From: Shewanella violacea DSS12
GTDB lineage: Bacteria; Pseudomonadota; Gammaproteobacteria; Enterobacterales; Shewanellaceae
DNA: 64,000 nt
Assembly (NCBI RefSeq): GCF_000091325.1
Contig: NC_014012.1
Coordinates: 186,001-250,000 of the forward strand
Direction of reading: 5' to 3'
Position 1 is the first letter of the stretch. Every line of letters begins with the position of its first letter. The notes under the pieces were generated by a model that worked only from the letters and a program-made list of their open reading frames with translations, searched no databases and had not been told where the DNA came from. Below, piece after piece: positions 37,195 through 47,089 of this stretch. The position numbers were made by a program, and so were the translations under genes.

Positions 37195-38070
37195 TCAGAG
37201 GACGTAGACGAAGATAAATAAACACAACCAAACTACGTCGACAAAGTGCCAGTACCAACTTCCCGCCTGGAAGGCAAAATGCTTATCTGGGGTAAAGTGT
37301 CCCTTCAAGACTCGCATAAACAACACGATCAGGAATACTGTTCCTAGGGTAACGTGCATACCGTGGAAGCCAGTTAAGAGGAAGAAAGTATTACCGTAAA
37401 CACCAGAAGCCAAGGTTAATCCCATCTCCTGATAGGCGTGAATATACTCTTCGACTTGTAAGGTCAGGAAACTCATGCCCAGTAAGATGGTGATACCCAG
37501 CCAAACCGTGATTGCCGAGCGTTTACCTTTCTCCAGGCTCACGTGAGCCATATGCAGAGTCACAGATGATGTGAGGAGGATTATAGTGTTATACAGGGGC
37601 AAGCCAGTCCAAGGCATGGCCTCAGTTTTTGTGCCATCGGGTGTGGTTAATAATGGCCAGATGGCTTCAAACCCAGGCCAGAGAACTTCATTGGTCATGG
37701 CATTATTAGAATCGCCACCTAGCCAAGGCACGGCAATCATTCTGGCGTAAAGCAAGGCACCAAAAAATGCACCGAAGAACATCACCTCCGAGAAGATAAA
37801 CCAGCTCATTCCTTGGCGAAAAGATCTGTCCATCTGCTTTGAATAGAGGCCGCTCATCGATTCGGCTATAACGGTTCTAAACCAGCCAAAGATCATAAAT
37901 ATAATGACGGCTACACCTGTGAGTAAGATTATTCCGCCACTGCCGCCACCGGTTTTGAGTTGTTGTACATAACTACCGGCGCCAAATGCGATAAGGAATA
38001 ATCCTACCGCCCCTATGATGGGCCACGCACTCTGTGCGGGAACGTAATAGTGTTCGTGCTTAGTTGTCAT
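37195..38070 (-). CDS. ctaE: Cytochrome c oxidase subunit III
   Basis: A 291-residue polytopic protein with seven hydrophobic segments, the third core subunit of the haem-copper oxidase. Family blocks are FRQGMSWFIFSEVMFFGAFF, VTLHMAHVSLEKG, VYGNTFFLLTGFHGMHVTLG and the C-terminal SWYWHFVDVVWLCLFIFVYV. AGGAGCAGCAAG precedes the ATG. The start overlaps the Cox11 gene by four bases, so the two are coupled. Confidence 0.96.
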   Translation of the reverse strand: MTTKHEHYYVPAQSAWPIIGAVGLFLIAFGAGSYVQQLKTGGGSGGIILLTGVAVIIFMIFGWFRTVIAESMSGLYSKQMDRSFRQGMSWFIFSEVMFFGAFFGALLYARMIAVPWLGGDSNNAMTNEVLWPGFEAIWPLLTTPDGTKTEAMPWTGLPLYNTIILLTSSVTLHMAHVSLEKGKRSAITVWLGITILLGMSFLTLQVEEYIHAYQEMGLTLASGVYGNTFFLLTGFHGMHVTLGTVFLIVLFMRVLKGHFTPDKHFAFQAGSWYWHFVDVVWLCLFIFVYVL

Positions 38071-38636
38071 CTTGCTGCTCCTTGCTCAACAGAGCCGACA
38101 TAACCACGGTCGGTGATGTTGTAGAGGGTGTAAGAGAGAGTTAATGTTTTTATGGAATCGGGAAGATCCGGATCCACGAAGAAAATAAGTGGCAGCTCGG
38201 CGCTTTCTTTGGCCATTAGTCTCTGCTGGTTGAAGCAGAAACACTCGGTTTTATTGAAGTAAGCGGCTCCCTGTCCAGGTGAGACCGAAGGGATGGCCTG
38301 GCCAATGGTATCCTTTAGAGACAGGTTTTTCGCAGTGAAATTAGTGCGAATTAGCTCTCCGGGGTGCACCTGCATACGTTTGACTTCAGGCTTAAATTCC
38401 CAGGGCATATCACTTTGGATCTGCGCCATAAATTCTATGGTAATGGTTCGATTCTTATCGATTGTGATTGGCTTGTAAGTGCTGGCGCTGTTCTGGGTTT
38501 TGCCATTGATGCCCAACTGCTCACAAAGCACATCGTATAAGGGCACCAAGGCGAAGCCGAAGCCGAACATGCCCACGGCACCAGCAATCAGCATGCCGAT
38601 GAGTTTTCGATTAGACTTGCCCTGGTTATTGCTCAT
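38067..38636 (-). CDS. ctaG: Cytochrome c oxidase assembly protein CtaG/Cox11
   Basis: A 189-residue copper chaperone that inserts CuB into subunit I. One N-terminal membrane anchor (about 13-33, IAGAVGMFGFGFALVPLYDV) leads to an immunoglobulin-like periplasmic domain. The copper-binding CxC lies in YFNKTECFCFNQQRL and the family motif ELPLIFFVDPDLP follows. The gene starts two bases after the subunit I stop and overlaps subunit III by four bases. Confidence 0.95.
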   Translation of the reverse strand: MSNNQGKSNRKLIGMLIAGAVGMFGFGFALVPLYDVLCEQLGINGKTQNSASTYKPITIDKNRTITIEFMAQIQSDMPWEFKPEVKRMQVHPGELIRTNFTAKNLSLKDTIGQAIPSVSPGQGAAYFNKTECFCFNQQRLMAKESAELPLIFFVDPDLPDSIKTLTLSYTLYNITDRGYVGSVEQGAAR

Positions 38637-38638
38637 AT

Positions 38639-40267
38639 CTACTTTATCTCGGGTGGTGTAGTAAATGAGTGATAGGGAGCCGGACTAGGCAGTGTCCATT
38701 CCAAACCTTCGGCGCCTTCCCAAGGTTTCGCCGCCGCTTTTTCGCCACCGCGTATACACTTGATGACCAGCGCTAGGAAGATAAACTGAGACAGTCCGAA
38801 GGCGAAACCGCCTATGGAGACTATCTGGTTAACATCGGCAAATTGCACCGCATAATCTGGTATACGCCTTGGCATACCTGCTAAGCCTAAGAAATGCATA
38901 GGGAAGAAGAGTACATTGACCGATATTACCGAACACCAGAAATGTATCTTGCCTAACCTCTCGTCATACATGTTGCCGGTCCATTTAGGCAGCCAGTAAT
39001 AGGCGGCAGCCATGATGGAGAAGATGGCGCCTGTCACCAGCACGTAGTGGAAATGTGCCACCACGAAATACGTATCATGGTATTGGAAGTCTGCCGGGGT
39101 GATGGCAAGCATCAGGCCCGAGAAGCCACCTATGGTGAAGAGTATGATGAAGGCGATAGCAAACAGCATGGGGGTCTCGAAGGTGAGGGAGCCTCGCCAC
39201 ATGGTTGCCACCCAGTTGAACACTTTCACCCCGGTGGGCACCGCGATCAACATGGTGCAATACATGAAGAATAGCTCGGCGAATACCGGCATACCTGTGG
39301 TGAACATGTGGTGTGCCCATACAAGAAACGACAGGATTGCTATGCTCGAGGTGGCGTAAACCATAGAGGAATAACCAAATAGTCTCTTACGGCTGAACGT
39401 TGGCACTATGGCCGAGATGATACCGAAAGAGGGTAAGATCATGATGTAAACTTCGGGATGACCGAAGAACCAGAAGATATGCTGGAACATCACAGGGTCG
39501 CCGCCACCCGCGGCATCGAAGAAGCTGGTGCCGAAGTATTTATCTGTTAGCACCATGGTCACAGTGCCAGCCAGTACCGGCATCACGGCAATTAACAGGA
39601 AAGCGGTGATCAACCAGGTCCAGACAAAAAGTGGCAACTTCATCCATGTCATACCCGGAGCGCGCATGTTCACTATGGTGACGATCACGTTGATCGCTCC
39701 CATGATGGAGCTAATCCCCATGATATGGATAGAGAAGACAAATAGCGCCGTGCTGTCGGGGCTGTAAGTGGTCGACAGTGGTGCGTAGAAGGTCCAGCCA
39801 AAGTTAGGTCCACCACCTTCCATAAACAGCGAGCTCAGCAGGATGGCGAAGGCAAAGGGTAAGATCCAAAAACTCCAGTTGTTCATTCTGGGTAGCGCCA
39901 TGTCCGGCGCGCCTATCATCATAGGTATCAGCCAGTTTGCCAGGCCAGTGAAGGCTGGCATAACGGCGCCAAACACCATGATCAGTCCGTGGACTGTGGT
40001 CATCTGATTAAAAAAGTTTGGTTCTACCAGCTGTAATCCTGGTTGAAATAGCTCGGCGCGTATCACCATAGCCATGGCCCCACCGGTGAGGAACATGATA
40101 AAACTGAACCAGAGGTAGAGTGTGCCTATGTCTTTGTGGTTGGTAGTGAACAGCCAACGTTTAATCCCCGAGGGGTGCTGTTGATGATGCTCATCTTGGT
40201 GATCCTTGGTCTCTTCGACCTGACCAACTTCCATATTGGGTTCCGCATCGCGGGTTAAAGTATTCAT
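38639..40267 (-). CDS. ctaD: Cytochrome c oxidase subunit I
   Basis: The 542-residue catalytic subunit with about 12 membrane segments, binding haem a, haem a3 and CuB. Visible signatures: FNQMTTVHGLIMVFGAVMP with a low-spin haem ligand histidine; FWFFGHPEVYIMILPSFGII with the His-Glu-Val-Tyr of the CuB ligand and cross-linked tyrosine; VWAHHMFTTGM with two CuB ligands; and YHDTYFVVAHFHYVLVTGA with the other haem ligands. The E of HPEVYI is the type A K/D-pathway glutamate region. AGGGAGG precedes the ATG. It follows subunit II by nine bases. Confidence 0.97.
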   Translation of the reverse strand: MNTLTRDAEPNMEVGQVEETKDHQDEHHQQHPSGIKRWLFTTNHKDIGTLYLWFSFIMFLTGGAMAMVIRAELFQPGLQLVEPNFFNQMTTVHGLIMVFGAVMPAFTGLANWLIPMMIGAPDMALPRMNNWSFWILPFAFAILLSSLFMEGGGPNFGWTFYAPLSTTYSPDSTALFVFSIHIMGISSIMGAINVIVTIVNMRAPGMTWMKLPLFVWTWLITAFLLIAVMPVLAGTVTMVLTDKYFGTSFFDAAGGGDPVMFQHIFWFFGHPEVYIMILPSFGIISAIVPTFSRKRLFGYSSMVYATSSIAILSFLVWAHHMFTTGMPVFAELFFMYCTMLIAVPTGVKVFNWVATMWRGSLTFETPMLFAIAFIILFTIGGFSGLMLAITPADFQYHDTYFVVAHFHYVLVTGAIFSIMAAAYYWLPKWTGNMYDERLGKIHFWCSVISVNVLFFPMHFLGLAGMPRRIPDYAVQFADVNQIVSIGGFAFGLSQFIFLALVIKCIRGGEKAAAKPWEGAEGLEWTLPSPAPYHSFTTPPEIK

Positions 40268-40276
40268 ATTGCCTCC

Positions 40277-41398
40277 CTATTGGCCATGCTGACTGACATC
40301 AGCTGCCTGAACCGTATCGCCTGTGTTGTTGTCCCATGCGTTACGTTCATAAGTAATCACTGCGGCAATCTCTTGCGCGGTTAATTGCTTCCCAAAAGCC
40401 TGCATAGCAGTGCCCGCCTTACCATTGATAACGATCTCCAGATGATCCATTAATGGTCCAGTGGTGATTGGGCTGCCTTTCATTGGAGGGAATACGCCGG
40501 GTAAACCCATGCCGTTAGGCTGGTGACATGCGGCACATCGAGACATGTACACCTGTTCACCTTGGGCCATTAGCTCATCCATGGAGAGGGATTGACTCAA
40601 GGAGGCTTCAGCCTCTGCAGCGGCGGCGCTGGCTTGATTTTTTTGTTCGGCGACCCAGATGTCGAAGTCGGCTTGGCTCAGAGCCTCGACCACGATTGGC
40701 ATGAAGCCGTGATCTTTGCCGCAGAGTTCGGCACATTGGCCACGATAGGTACCTGGGATATCGATACGAGTCCATGCTTCATTGATGAAACCTGGATTCG
40801 CGTCTTTCTTGACGGCGAATGCGGGGATCCACCAGGAATGGATCACATCTTCTGATGTCATCAGGAAGCGAACTTTCTTATTGATGGGGAGGACCAAGGG
40901 CTTATCGACCTCGAGGAGATAGTTTTCTCCCTTCTCCTCGGTGCCTTCTATCTGTTCTCGCGGGGTCGAGAGTAAGCTATAGAATTCTATATCTTGATCG
41001 AAATAGCTGTAATGCCATTTCCATTGAGAGCCAGTGATCTTGATGGTGATGTCAGCATCACTAGAGTCTTCCATGGCAACTAAGGTCTTAGTCGCCGGAA
41101 TAGCCATAGCTATGAGTATGATGAAAGGTGTAATGGTCCAGGCTATCTCGACCTTAGTACTTTCGTGGAAATTGGCTGCTACGGCACCCTTAGACTTTCT
41201 GTGATTGATCATGGAATAGATCATCACTCCGAAAACCACGACACCGATGGCGCAACAGATATACAGAATGATCATGTGCAGGTTGTATACCTGTCCACTG
41301 ATATCCGTAACGCCCTTTGTCATATTAAAGGGCATTCCTGATGCCAAAACGTATGGCGTAAACAGCAACGCCAGAAAACTATACAACACTCGCTTCAC
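40277..41398 (-). CDS. ctaC: Cytochrome c oxidase subunit II with C-terminal cytochrome c domain
   Basis: A 373-residue electron-entry subunit. A signal peptide (YSFLALLFTPYVLASG) and two membrane helices precede the periplasmic cupredoxin domain with the CuA site: a His in SEDVIHSWW and CAELCGKDHGFMPI (C-x3-C-x3-H-x2-M). A fused cytochrome c domain at the C-terminus has the haem motif CAACH and a Met in GVFPPMKGSP, making this a caa3-like oxidase. The start is a GTG at 41398 with GGAG seven bases upstream. It is the first gene of the structural operon; the promoter should lie in the gap upstream. Confidence 0.96.
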   Translation of the reverse strand: MKRVLYSFLALLFTPYVLASGMPFNMTKGVTDISGQVYNLHMIILYICCAIGVVVFGVMIYSMINHRKSKGAVAANFHESTKVEIAWTITPFIILIAMAIPATKTLVAMEDSSDADITIKITGSQWKWHYSYFDQDIEFYSLLSTPREQIEGTEEKGENYLLEVDKPLVLPINKKVRFLMTSEDVIHSWWIPAFAVKKDANPGFINEAWTRIDIPGTYRGQCAELCGKDHGFMPIVVEALSQADFDIWVAEQKNQASAAAAEAEASLSQSLSMDELMAQGEQVYMSRCAACHQPNGMGLPGVFPPMKGSPITTGPLMDHLEIVINGKAGTAMQAFGKQLTAQEIAAVITYERNAWDNNTGDTVQAADVSQHGQ

Positions 41399-41773
41399 TA
41401 GACTTCTCCTCTGTCAAAAATTAAGACAAAGAAGAGTCACACAGTAAGTCTCTGCTCTATGCAAACTCTTCAGTTCCCAAAAAAGCAACGATGACTTCAA
41501 AGTGCAGTGGCGGTTCACTTGTTATTTTAGTTTGGCAGTTACTTATCTACCAGAGTTAACCACACTCGCACCTACGGCTGAATATATCAGTACCGATTTC
41601 AGCGAGGTAAATTTCTGGCCTTGTACATATGGCAGGGTTTTACTACGCCGACTACTAAATCGTTTGGATATAACAAATTATCGTTGTTATATCCCTAACT
41701 TACTTGGTGTTGAAATATTGATCAAGATCACTTTTAGCTAAATTATGAAATATTTTGAATAAAAATCAGACAT
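41399..41773. other. Upstream region of the cytochrome oxidase operon
   Basis: This is 375 bases between the oxidase genes and the sulA terminator. It should contain the oxidase promoter (minus strand). A 79-codon open frame on the plus strand lacks a ribosome site and resembles nothing known, so I do not call a gene. No Fnr, Arc or other operator was identified with confidence. Confidence 0.45.
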
Positions 41774-41797
41774 AAAAAAGTCCCTTGCGGGACTTAA
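41774..41797 (-). terminator. Intrinsic terminator of the lexA-sulA operon
   Basis: Read on the minus strand, AAGTCCC pairs with GGGACTT around a GCAA loop and is followed by six T's. It lies 33 bases past the sulA stop. Confidence 0.9.
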
Positions 41798-41829
41798 ATA
41801 ATAGGTTTTAGGCTAAATCAATTTCTAGA

Positions 41830-42342
41830 TTAGTGTAGAGATCCAAATAAACTGGCCTGACTGAAGTGAGTATCTCTTTGAGTGTGGGCCTTACTGTGTA
41901 AGTGATTATTCGCATCCTCGATGACAATGCCTAAAGCGCGTGCGCTTTTTTCTACCAGTTTTAGTCGGCGATTGTCACGTGAATCTAAGGCCTGAGTCCA
42001 GCAGATAACGGCACTGGATGTACCACTTATAAGCGCTTTTTCCATGGCCCATAAGGTTTCGATTTCGTCTTTAGCATGAACCAGCAGGACTCGGTCCATC
42101 CTGACTCCAGCTTCGGCTAACATCTGCTTGTAACCTATATTGGGAGGACTAATCAATACGATCCATTGCCCCTGATGGCTCAAGGTTGCAAGCTGATTAC
42201 TCACTTGTTTTAGTTCCACCCGGCCCTGAGTGTAGCTGGTTACCGTGGTGATACTTCCACACTCTTGTTCGATGGACGCTTGGTTAAGTGGATTAGTCCA
42301 TAAACCTGGGTGTCTAGGGCTATTTCCGATCATATTTTTCAT
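41830..42342 (-). CDS. sulA: SOS-induced cell division inhibitor SulA
   Basis: A 170-residue protein resembling SulA, which binds FtsZ and blocks septation during DNA damage. The central region (WIVLISPPNIGYKQMLAEAG, then VLLVHAKDEIETLWAMEKAL) and SSAVICWTQALDSRDNRRLK match the RecA-like fold of SulA/ImuA relatives. The C-terminus is His-rich. AAGGAG is seven bases upstream of ATG 42342, which was chosen over an in-frame TTG two codons earlier. It lies 35 bases after lexA on the same strand; a lexA-sulA operon occurs in pseudomonads and Shewanella, so it is controlled by the lexA SOS boxes. Confidence 0.85.
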   Translation of the reverse strand: MKNMIGNSPRHPGLWTNPLNQASIEQECGSITTVTSYTQGRVELKQVSNQLATLSHQGQWIVLISPPNIGYKQMLAEAGVRMDRVLLVHAKDEIETLWAMEKALISGTSSAVICWTQALDSRDNRRLKLVEKSARALGIVIEDANNHLHSKAHTQRDTHFSQASLFGSLH

Positions 42343-42377
42343 TACCAAGCTCCTTCGCCAATGAGTGACTTATCTAT

Positions 42378-42995
42378 TTATTGCCAGCTGCCGTTGCGGA
42401 TAACACCGACTGCCAGACCTTCGATACTCAGGCTCTGACTGGTGAGATCGACCACTATTGGTGCATAGTCTTCATTTTCTGCATGGAGATAGACCATACT
42501 GCCCTTTTTCTCGAAGCGTTTTACTGTGACATCCTCTTCCACTCGAGCGACTACGATCTGGCCATTCTTTGCTTGTGAAATCTTATGAACCGCAAGCAGA
42601 TCACCTTCGAGAATGCCAATATTTTTCATACTGTCACCGCGCACCCTAAGTAGAAAGTCGGCACTGGGGCGAAACATAGCCGGATCAACTTTATAATGTT
42701 GTTCTATATGTTCCTGAGCAAGGATAGGTTCACCAGCTGCAACCTGGCCTATCAATGGTAAGCCTAAATCTTCGGGTTCCGCTGCTTGAGTGAGTCGGAT
42801 GCCGCGGGATGTACCGGGAATTATTTCGATGCAACCTTTCTTGGCGAGGGCCTTCAGATGTTCTTCGGCCGCATTGGCACTCTTGAAGCCTAAGCGCTTG
42901 GCTATTTCAGCTCGAGTCGGAGGCATGCCGGTATCGATAATATTACGCTTAATGAGTTCTAGGATCTCGGCTTGTCTTGGTGTCAAAGGTCTCAT
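42378..42995 (-). CDS. lexA: SOS repressor LexA
   Basis: A 205-residue repressor of the DNA damage response. The N-terminal winged helix-turn-helix reads [20 protein letters not shown] with [20 protein letters not shown]. The self-cleavage site is the Ala-Gly in [10 protein letters not shown]; the catalytic Ser is in [12 protein letters not shown] and the Lys in [15 protein letters not shown]. RecA filaments trigger its autocleavage. Two SOS boxes lie just upstream, so it represses itself and the downstream sulA. Confidence 0.97.
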   Translation of the reverse strand: MRPLTPRQAEILELIKRNIIDTGMPPTRAEIAKRLGFKSANAAEEHLKALAKKGCIEIIPGTSRGIRLTQAAEPEDLGLPLIGQVAAGEPILAQEHIEQHYKVDPAMFRPSADFLLRVRGDSMKNIGILEGDLLAVHKISQAKNGQIVVARVEEDVTVKRFEKKGSMVYLHAENEDYAPIVVDLTSQSLSIEGLAVGVIRNGSWQ

Positions 42996-43003
42996 GATTA
43001 ATC

Positions 43004-43038
43004 CTGTCTTTCTATACAGTAACTGTCATTATATACAG
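43004..43038. promoter_or_regulatory. Two SOS boxes (LexA operators) upstream of lexA
   Basis: Box 1 (43004-43019) is CTGTCTTTCTATACAG and box 2 (43023-43038) is CTGTCATTATATACAG. Both fit the CTGT-N8-ACAG LexA consensus exactly, three bases apart. They lie 9 and 28 bases upstream of the lexA start on the minus strand, as in E. coli, which also has two boxes at lexA. Confidence 0.95.
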
Positions 43039-43266
43039 TATCTTGGTCAGTGCAAGGATTAACCAAGTTTATTATCTGGGATTGCTATTTGTCATACCCT
43101 GTCTTTGCCTCTGAAAGGTAAGGGTATTAGTAAATCTGGCTGATATTTTGAGTCATTCACCAGTATAACTGGCTTCATTATGGCTTTTGCCAACTAGATT
43201 AGGGGGTTCTCTCTTTTATCTGGTATTCTATGCCGTTATTAAGAAGACTCATATTATATAAGAACA

Positions 43267-45690
43267 ATGTCGAAAAAAGACTCTCTTTGGTATAAATCCT
43301 TACGCTGGATTCAGAAACAACTGGTGCAGACTGTAGTTGTGCCCCATGACCCCTTCGCCGATCTCAATTTAGATCCAGATAAACCTGTGGTTTATGTGAT
43401 GAAGACTGAATCTCTCAGCGACATCGCAGCCCTGAGTGAAATCACAGGTAAATATAGACTTCCAAGTCCCTATGATGAACTTGTGGTCGATGGTGATCGT
43501 ACGCCGAGAGTCGTATGCCTTGAAGGTGCCAAGCCGCTATTCGGTGAAAGAGAGAGCAATGAGTTTTTCTTAAATAGCTTTATGGATCTGTTGAAGGTGC
43601 ATAAAGAGAAGCCTGAACTGGATATACAGCTAGTGCCGGTCAGTCTTTACTGGGGACGTACTCCAGGTAAAGAAGACGATACCATGAAGGCCGCAGTGCT
43701 CGAGCGACAAAATCCAACCTGGCTGCGAAAATGTTTTATGATCCTCTTCCTGGGAAGGCATAATTTCGTTCAATTTTCTAATGCCGTCTCAATTCGTCAC
43801 ATGGCCGATGAGCATGGCACCGACAAGCGAATAGCTCACAAGCTTGCTCGTGTTGCCCGAGTTCACTTTAGCCGTCAACGTAAGGTCATGACTGGCCCTG
43901 TTTTGCCTAAACGTCAGGTGTTATTCCAAGATCTGTTAAATTCTGAGTCCCTTAAGAAGGCGATTAAGGAGGAAGCAGCCAGTAAGAAGATCTCCGAGGC
44001 CGAGGCCAAAGCTAAGGCGATGGAGTATCTCGATGAAGTTGCAGCGGATTACTCCGAGAGCTTAGTACGAATAGCCGAGCGCTTCCTGACCTGGCTTTGG
44101 AATAAGCTTTACAAGGGCATCAATATCAAGGGCGCCGAGCAGATCAGGCAGCTGCATCATGATGGTCATGAGATCATCTACGTGCCTTGTCACCGTAGTC
44201 ATATGGACTACCTGTTACTCTCGTATATTCTCTATTACGAGGGCATGGTTCCACCGCACATAGCTGCGGGTATCAATCTCAATTTCTGGCCTGCAGGGCC
44301 TATGTTCCGCCGTGGCGGAGCCTTCTTCATACGTCGTAGTTTCAGAGGTAACAAGCTCTACACTGTGGTTTTCCGTGAATATTTAGATCAGCTATTCACC
44401 AAAGGTTACTCGGTAGAATACTTTACCGAAGGTGGACGTTCTCGCACCGGACGTCTGCTCGCACCTAAGACTGGCATGATCGCCATGACGCTTAATAGTG
44501 TGCTGCGTGGCATGGAAAGACCAGTAACCTTAGTACCTGTGTACTTAGGTTATGATCATGTGATGGAGGTCGCCACTTACCATAAAGAACTCAGCGGCAA
44601 GAAGAAAAAGAAAGAATCTGTTTGGCAGCTATTTGGTGCACTGCGTAAGCTAGGTGATTTTGGCCAAGGTTATGTGAACTTTGGTCAACCCATTACCCTG
44701 AACAACTATCTGGACGAGGAAGTACCCGGTTGGAAGGAGGAGATGGCTAAAGATCCAGAGCAACGTCCTAAGTGGCTATCTCCTGTGGTGAATACCTTAG
44801 CTAATCGAGTGATGACAAGCATTAATGATGCGGCAGCTGTGAGTTCTGTGACTCTGACCAGCTTAGTTTTACTGGCTTCTGAGCAACATGCCTTAGAGCG
44901 TTCACAGCTTGTGAAGCAGTTAGATCTCTATCTTAAATTACTCAAAGATCTGCCCTATACCGAGTTCACATCTGTACCGGAAGGCGATGGTGAGTTATTG
45001 GTGCAACAAGGTTTAGATCTTAAGAAGCTACAGCTAGATAGCGACCCGCTAGGGGATATTATCTCGATAGAGGACAGCATAGCAGTGGCTATGACCTATT
45101 ATCGCAATAATATCATCCACCTGCTGATTGTTCCGTCTCTAATAGCAAGCTGTTTGACTCAACATGAGCATGTCACCAGAGATGAGATTATCGCTACGGT
45201 AAAAGATTTTTATCCCTTGCTTAAAGCCGAGTTGTTTATGGGGATCGAAGACATAGACACTCGAGTCTCCCAGATTTTGGATCTGTTTATCGCACAAGGA
45301 CTCGTGACCGAGTCCGAATACCTCACGCCTGTAGATAGCCAGATCAACCAGCTCTTACTGCTCGCAGGTACTGTGAGTGAAACTATGCAACGCTATGCCA
45401 TCATATTTAACTTGCTGGCTGCCCGTCCCCTAATGGAGCGCTTCGAGCTCGAGGGCGAAAGTCATAGATTGGCACAAAGACTGGGTGCGCTCCATGGCAT
45501 CACTGCACCGGAATTTTATGATAAGAAGCTTTACGGTGCCCTTAGCGTCAAGCTAAAAGCGCTAGGTTACATATTAGATAGTGACAAGAGAGGAGATGTT
45601 GAACGGATTAGGCAGAGAGCCAATGGCTTGCTGCGTTCATCCGTGAGACAGACCATAGAAGATAGTGTCGCTGCGGAGCATAAAGCATAA
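43267..45690 (+). CDS. plsB: Glycerol-3-phosphate O-acyltransferase PlsB
   Basis: An 807-residue inner-membrane-associated enzyme that makes 1-acyl-glycerol-3-phosphate, the first step of phospholipid synthesis. Acyltransferase motif I is [16 protein letters not shown] (HX4D, His near 308); motif II is [16 protein letters not shown]; motif III is [14 protein letters not shown]; motif IV is [13 protein letters not shown]. The length equals that of E. coli PlsB. It is divergent from lexA, as plsB is near lexA in E. coli. The ribosome site is weak. Its stop overlaps the next gene's ATG by one base (TAATG), which suggests coupled translation. Confidence 0.96.
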   Translation: MSKKDSLWYKSLRWIQKQLVQTVVVPHDPFADLNLDPDKPVVYVMKTESLSDIAALSEITGKYRLPSPYDELVVDGDRTPRVVCLEGAKPLFGERESNEFFLNSFMDLLKVHKEKPELDIQLVPVSLYWGRTPGKEDDTMKAAVLERQNPTWLRKCFMILFLGRHNFVQFSNAVSIRHMADEHGTDKRIAHKLARVARVHFSRQRKVMTGPVLPKRQVLFQDLLNSESLKKAIKEEAASKKISEAEAKAKAMEYLDEVAADYSESLVRIAERFLTWLWNKLYKGINIKGAEQIRQLHHDGHEIIYVPCHRSHMDYLLLSYILYYEGMVPPHIAAGINLNFWPAGPMFRRGGAFFIRRSFRGNKLYTVVFREYLDQLFTKGYSVEYFTEGGRSRTGRLLAPKTGMIAMTLNSVLRGMERPVTLVPVYLGYDHVMEVATYHKELSGKKKKKESVWQLFGALRKLGDFGQGYVNFGQPITLNNYLDEEVPGWKEEMAKDPEQRPKWLSPVVNTLANRVMTSINDAAAVSSVTLTSLVLLASEQHALERSQLVKQLDLYLKLLKDLPYTEFTSVPEGDGELLVQQGLDLKKLQLDSDPLGDIISIEDSIAVAMTYYRNNIIHLLIVPSLIASCLTQHEHVTRDEIIATVKDFYPLLKAELFMGIEDIDTRVSQILDLFIAQGLVTESEYLTPVDSQINQLLLLAGTVSETMQRYAIIFNLLAARPLMERFELEGESHRLAQRLGALHGITAPEFYDKKLYGALSVKLKALGYILDSDKRGDVERIRQRANGLLRSSVRQTIEDSVAAEHKA

Positions 45691-46946
45691 TGGCTAACCA
45701 TATGAATGCAGCTAAGAGTGGGACTGAGCGTCGTTCCCTTATTGGCGGAGCCATGATCATTGCCGGAACCGCGGTAGGTGCTGGCATGTTTTCTCTGCCA
45801 GTGGTCGGTGCTGGAATGTGGTTTAGCTATTCGATAGCCATGTTGATCTGCGTATGGTTCTGTATGTTGGTTTCGGGTCTGTTATTACTGGAGACTAATC
45901 TACATTTTGAGCCAGGAGCGAGTTTCGATACTCTGACTCGCGAGACCTTAGGTAATTTTTGGCGGATTGTGAATGGTCTGTCCATCGCCTTCGTGCTTTA
46001 TATCTTAGCCTACGCTTATATCAGTGGTGGCGGATCCATAGTTAATCATAGTCTTGAGGCGGCCGGAATTAAGCTGCCACAGAGCGCGGCTGGCCTAGTA
46101 TTCGCCTTAGGTCTGGCATTTGTGGTATTTATCAGCACCAAAGCGGTAGATAGGATCACCACTATCATGCTGGGTGGCATGATCATCACCTTCTTCCTCG
46201 CCGTAGGTAATTTGCTGATCGATATCGATACCGTGAAGTTATTTAACCCAGATGGTGAGAAGACATATCTGCCTTATCTACTGGCGGCGCTACCGTTCGG
46301 TTTAGTGAGCTTCGGTTATCACGGTAATGTGCCTAGTCTGGTTAAATATTATGGCAAAGATCCGGCTACTATTATCAAGGCCATCGTCTTAGGTACCCTG
46401 ATAGCGTTCGTCATCTATGTCTGCTGGTTAGTCGCGACCATGGGCAATATCTCAAGAAGTGAGTTTGTCGACATCATAGCCCAGGGCGGTAATATGGGGG
46501 TCTTGGTCGGAGCCTTATCTGGGGTGATTGCCAGCGATTGGCTAACCAGTATGCTGACCCTGTTTGCAAACTTAGCGGTAGCCTCATCCTTCCTTGGTGT
46601 GACTCTGGGTCTGTTCGATTACTTGGCGGATCTGTTTGGTTTCGACGAGTCTCGCTCGGGGCGTCTAAAGACAGCTACTGTCACATTTGTTCCGCCCACC
46701 GTATTAGGTTTGCTCTTCCCCGATGGCTTCCTGATTGCTATCGGCTTCGCTGCACTTGCGGCAACAATATGGGCGGCAATCGTACCTGCCTTGATGGCCC
46801 ATCGCGTGAGAAAGATGTATCCGGAATATGAAGGCTTCAGAGTGCCAGGTGGCACGCCCGTGATCGTCATAGTGATCTTATTTGGCATCATCACAGGAGC
46901 CTGCCATCTGCTGGCAATGGCAGATCTGTTACCTGTGTTTGGCTAA
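45690..46946 (+). CDS. Aromatic amino acid permease, HAAAP family (TyrP/Mtr/TnaB-like)
   Basis: A 418-residue inner-membrane symporter with 11 predicted segments. The start of the first segment, [20 protein letters not shown], is the hallmark unwound helix of this family, and [19 protein letters not shown] is the second signature. The family imports Trp or Tyr with protons; the exact substrate is not clear. It is coupled to plsB by a one-base stop/start overlap, although no metabolic link between the two is obvious. A terminator follows at 47025. Confidence 0.9.
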   Translation: MANHMNAAKSGTERRSLIGGAMIIAGTAVGAGMFSLPVVGAGMWFSYSIAMLICVWFCMLVSGLLLLETNLHFEPGASFDTLTRETLGNFWRIVNGLSIAFVLYILAYAYISGGGSIVNHSLEAAGIKLPQSAAGLVFALGLAFVVFISTKAVDRITTIMLGGMIITFFLAVGNLLIDIDTVKLFNPDGEKTYLPYLLAALPFGLVSFGYHGNVPSLVKYYGKDPATIIKAIVLGTLIAFVIYVCWLVATMGNISRSEFVDIIAQGGNMGVLVGALSGVIASDWLTSMLTLFANLAVASSFLGVTLGLFDYLADLFGFDESRSGRLKTATVTFVPPTVLGLLFPDGFLIAIGFAALAATIWAAIVPALMAHRVRKMYPEYEGFRVPGGTPVIVIVILFGIITGACHLLAMADLLPVFG

Positions 46947-46947
46947 A

Positions 46948-47006
46948 CTAATACCATTGCGAGTCAGTATCTGAACTGAGCAGATACTTATATGGGACGG
47001 TATTAG
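46948..47006. repeat. Nested inverted repeat after the permease gene
   Basis: The outer arms CTAATACC (46948-46955) and GGTATTAG (46999-47006) enclose an inner perfect hairpin AGTATCTG-AACTGAG-CAGATACT (46966-46988). There is no T run, and a separate terminator lies 18 bases further on. It looks like a small structured intergenic element. Confidence 0.75.
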
Positions 47007-47024
47007 CTACAAATCATCAAATAA

Positions 47025-47054
47025 CAGAGCCCTATATGGGCTCTGTTTGTTTTT
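47025..47054 (+). terminator. Intrinsic terminator of the plsB-permease unit
   Basis: The perfect 8-bp stem CAGAGCCC/GGGCTCTG with a TATAT loop is followed by TTTGTTTTT. Confidence 0.92.
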
Positions 47055-47089
47055 AGTGACTATTAAAATAATCAAAAGAAGATCCTCTA

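Noticed and set aside
41502..41741. 79-codon open frame on the plus strand upstream of the oxidase operon
   Set aside because: No ribosome site, no recognisable sequence, and it lies in the expected promoter region.
46947..47089. Cobalamin riboswitch before bluB
   Set aside because: The space is filled by a nested hairpin and the upstream gene's terminator; no B12-box-like sequence was found.
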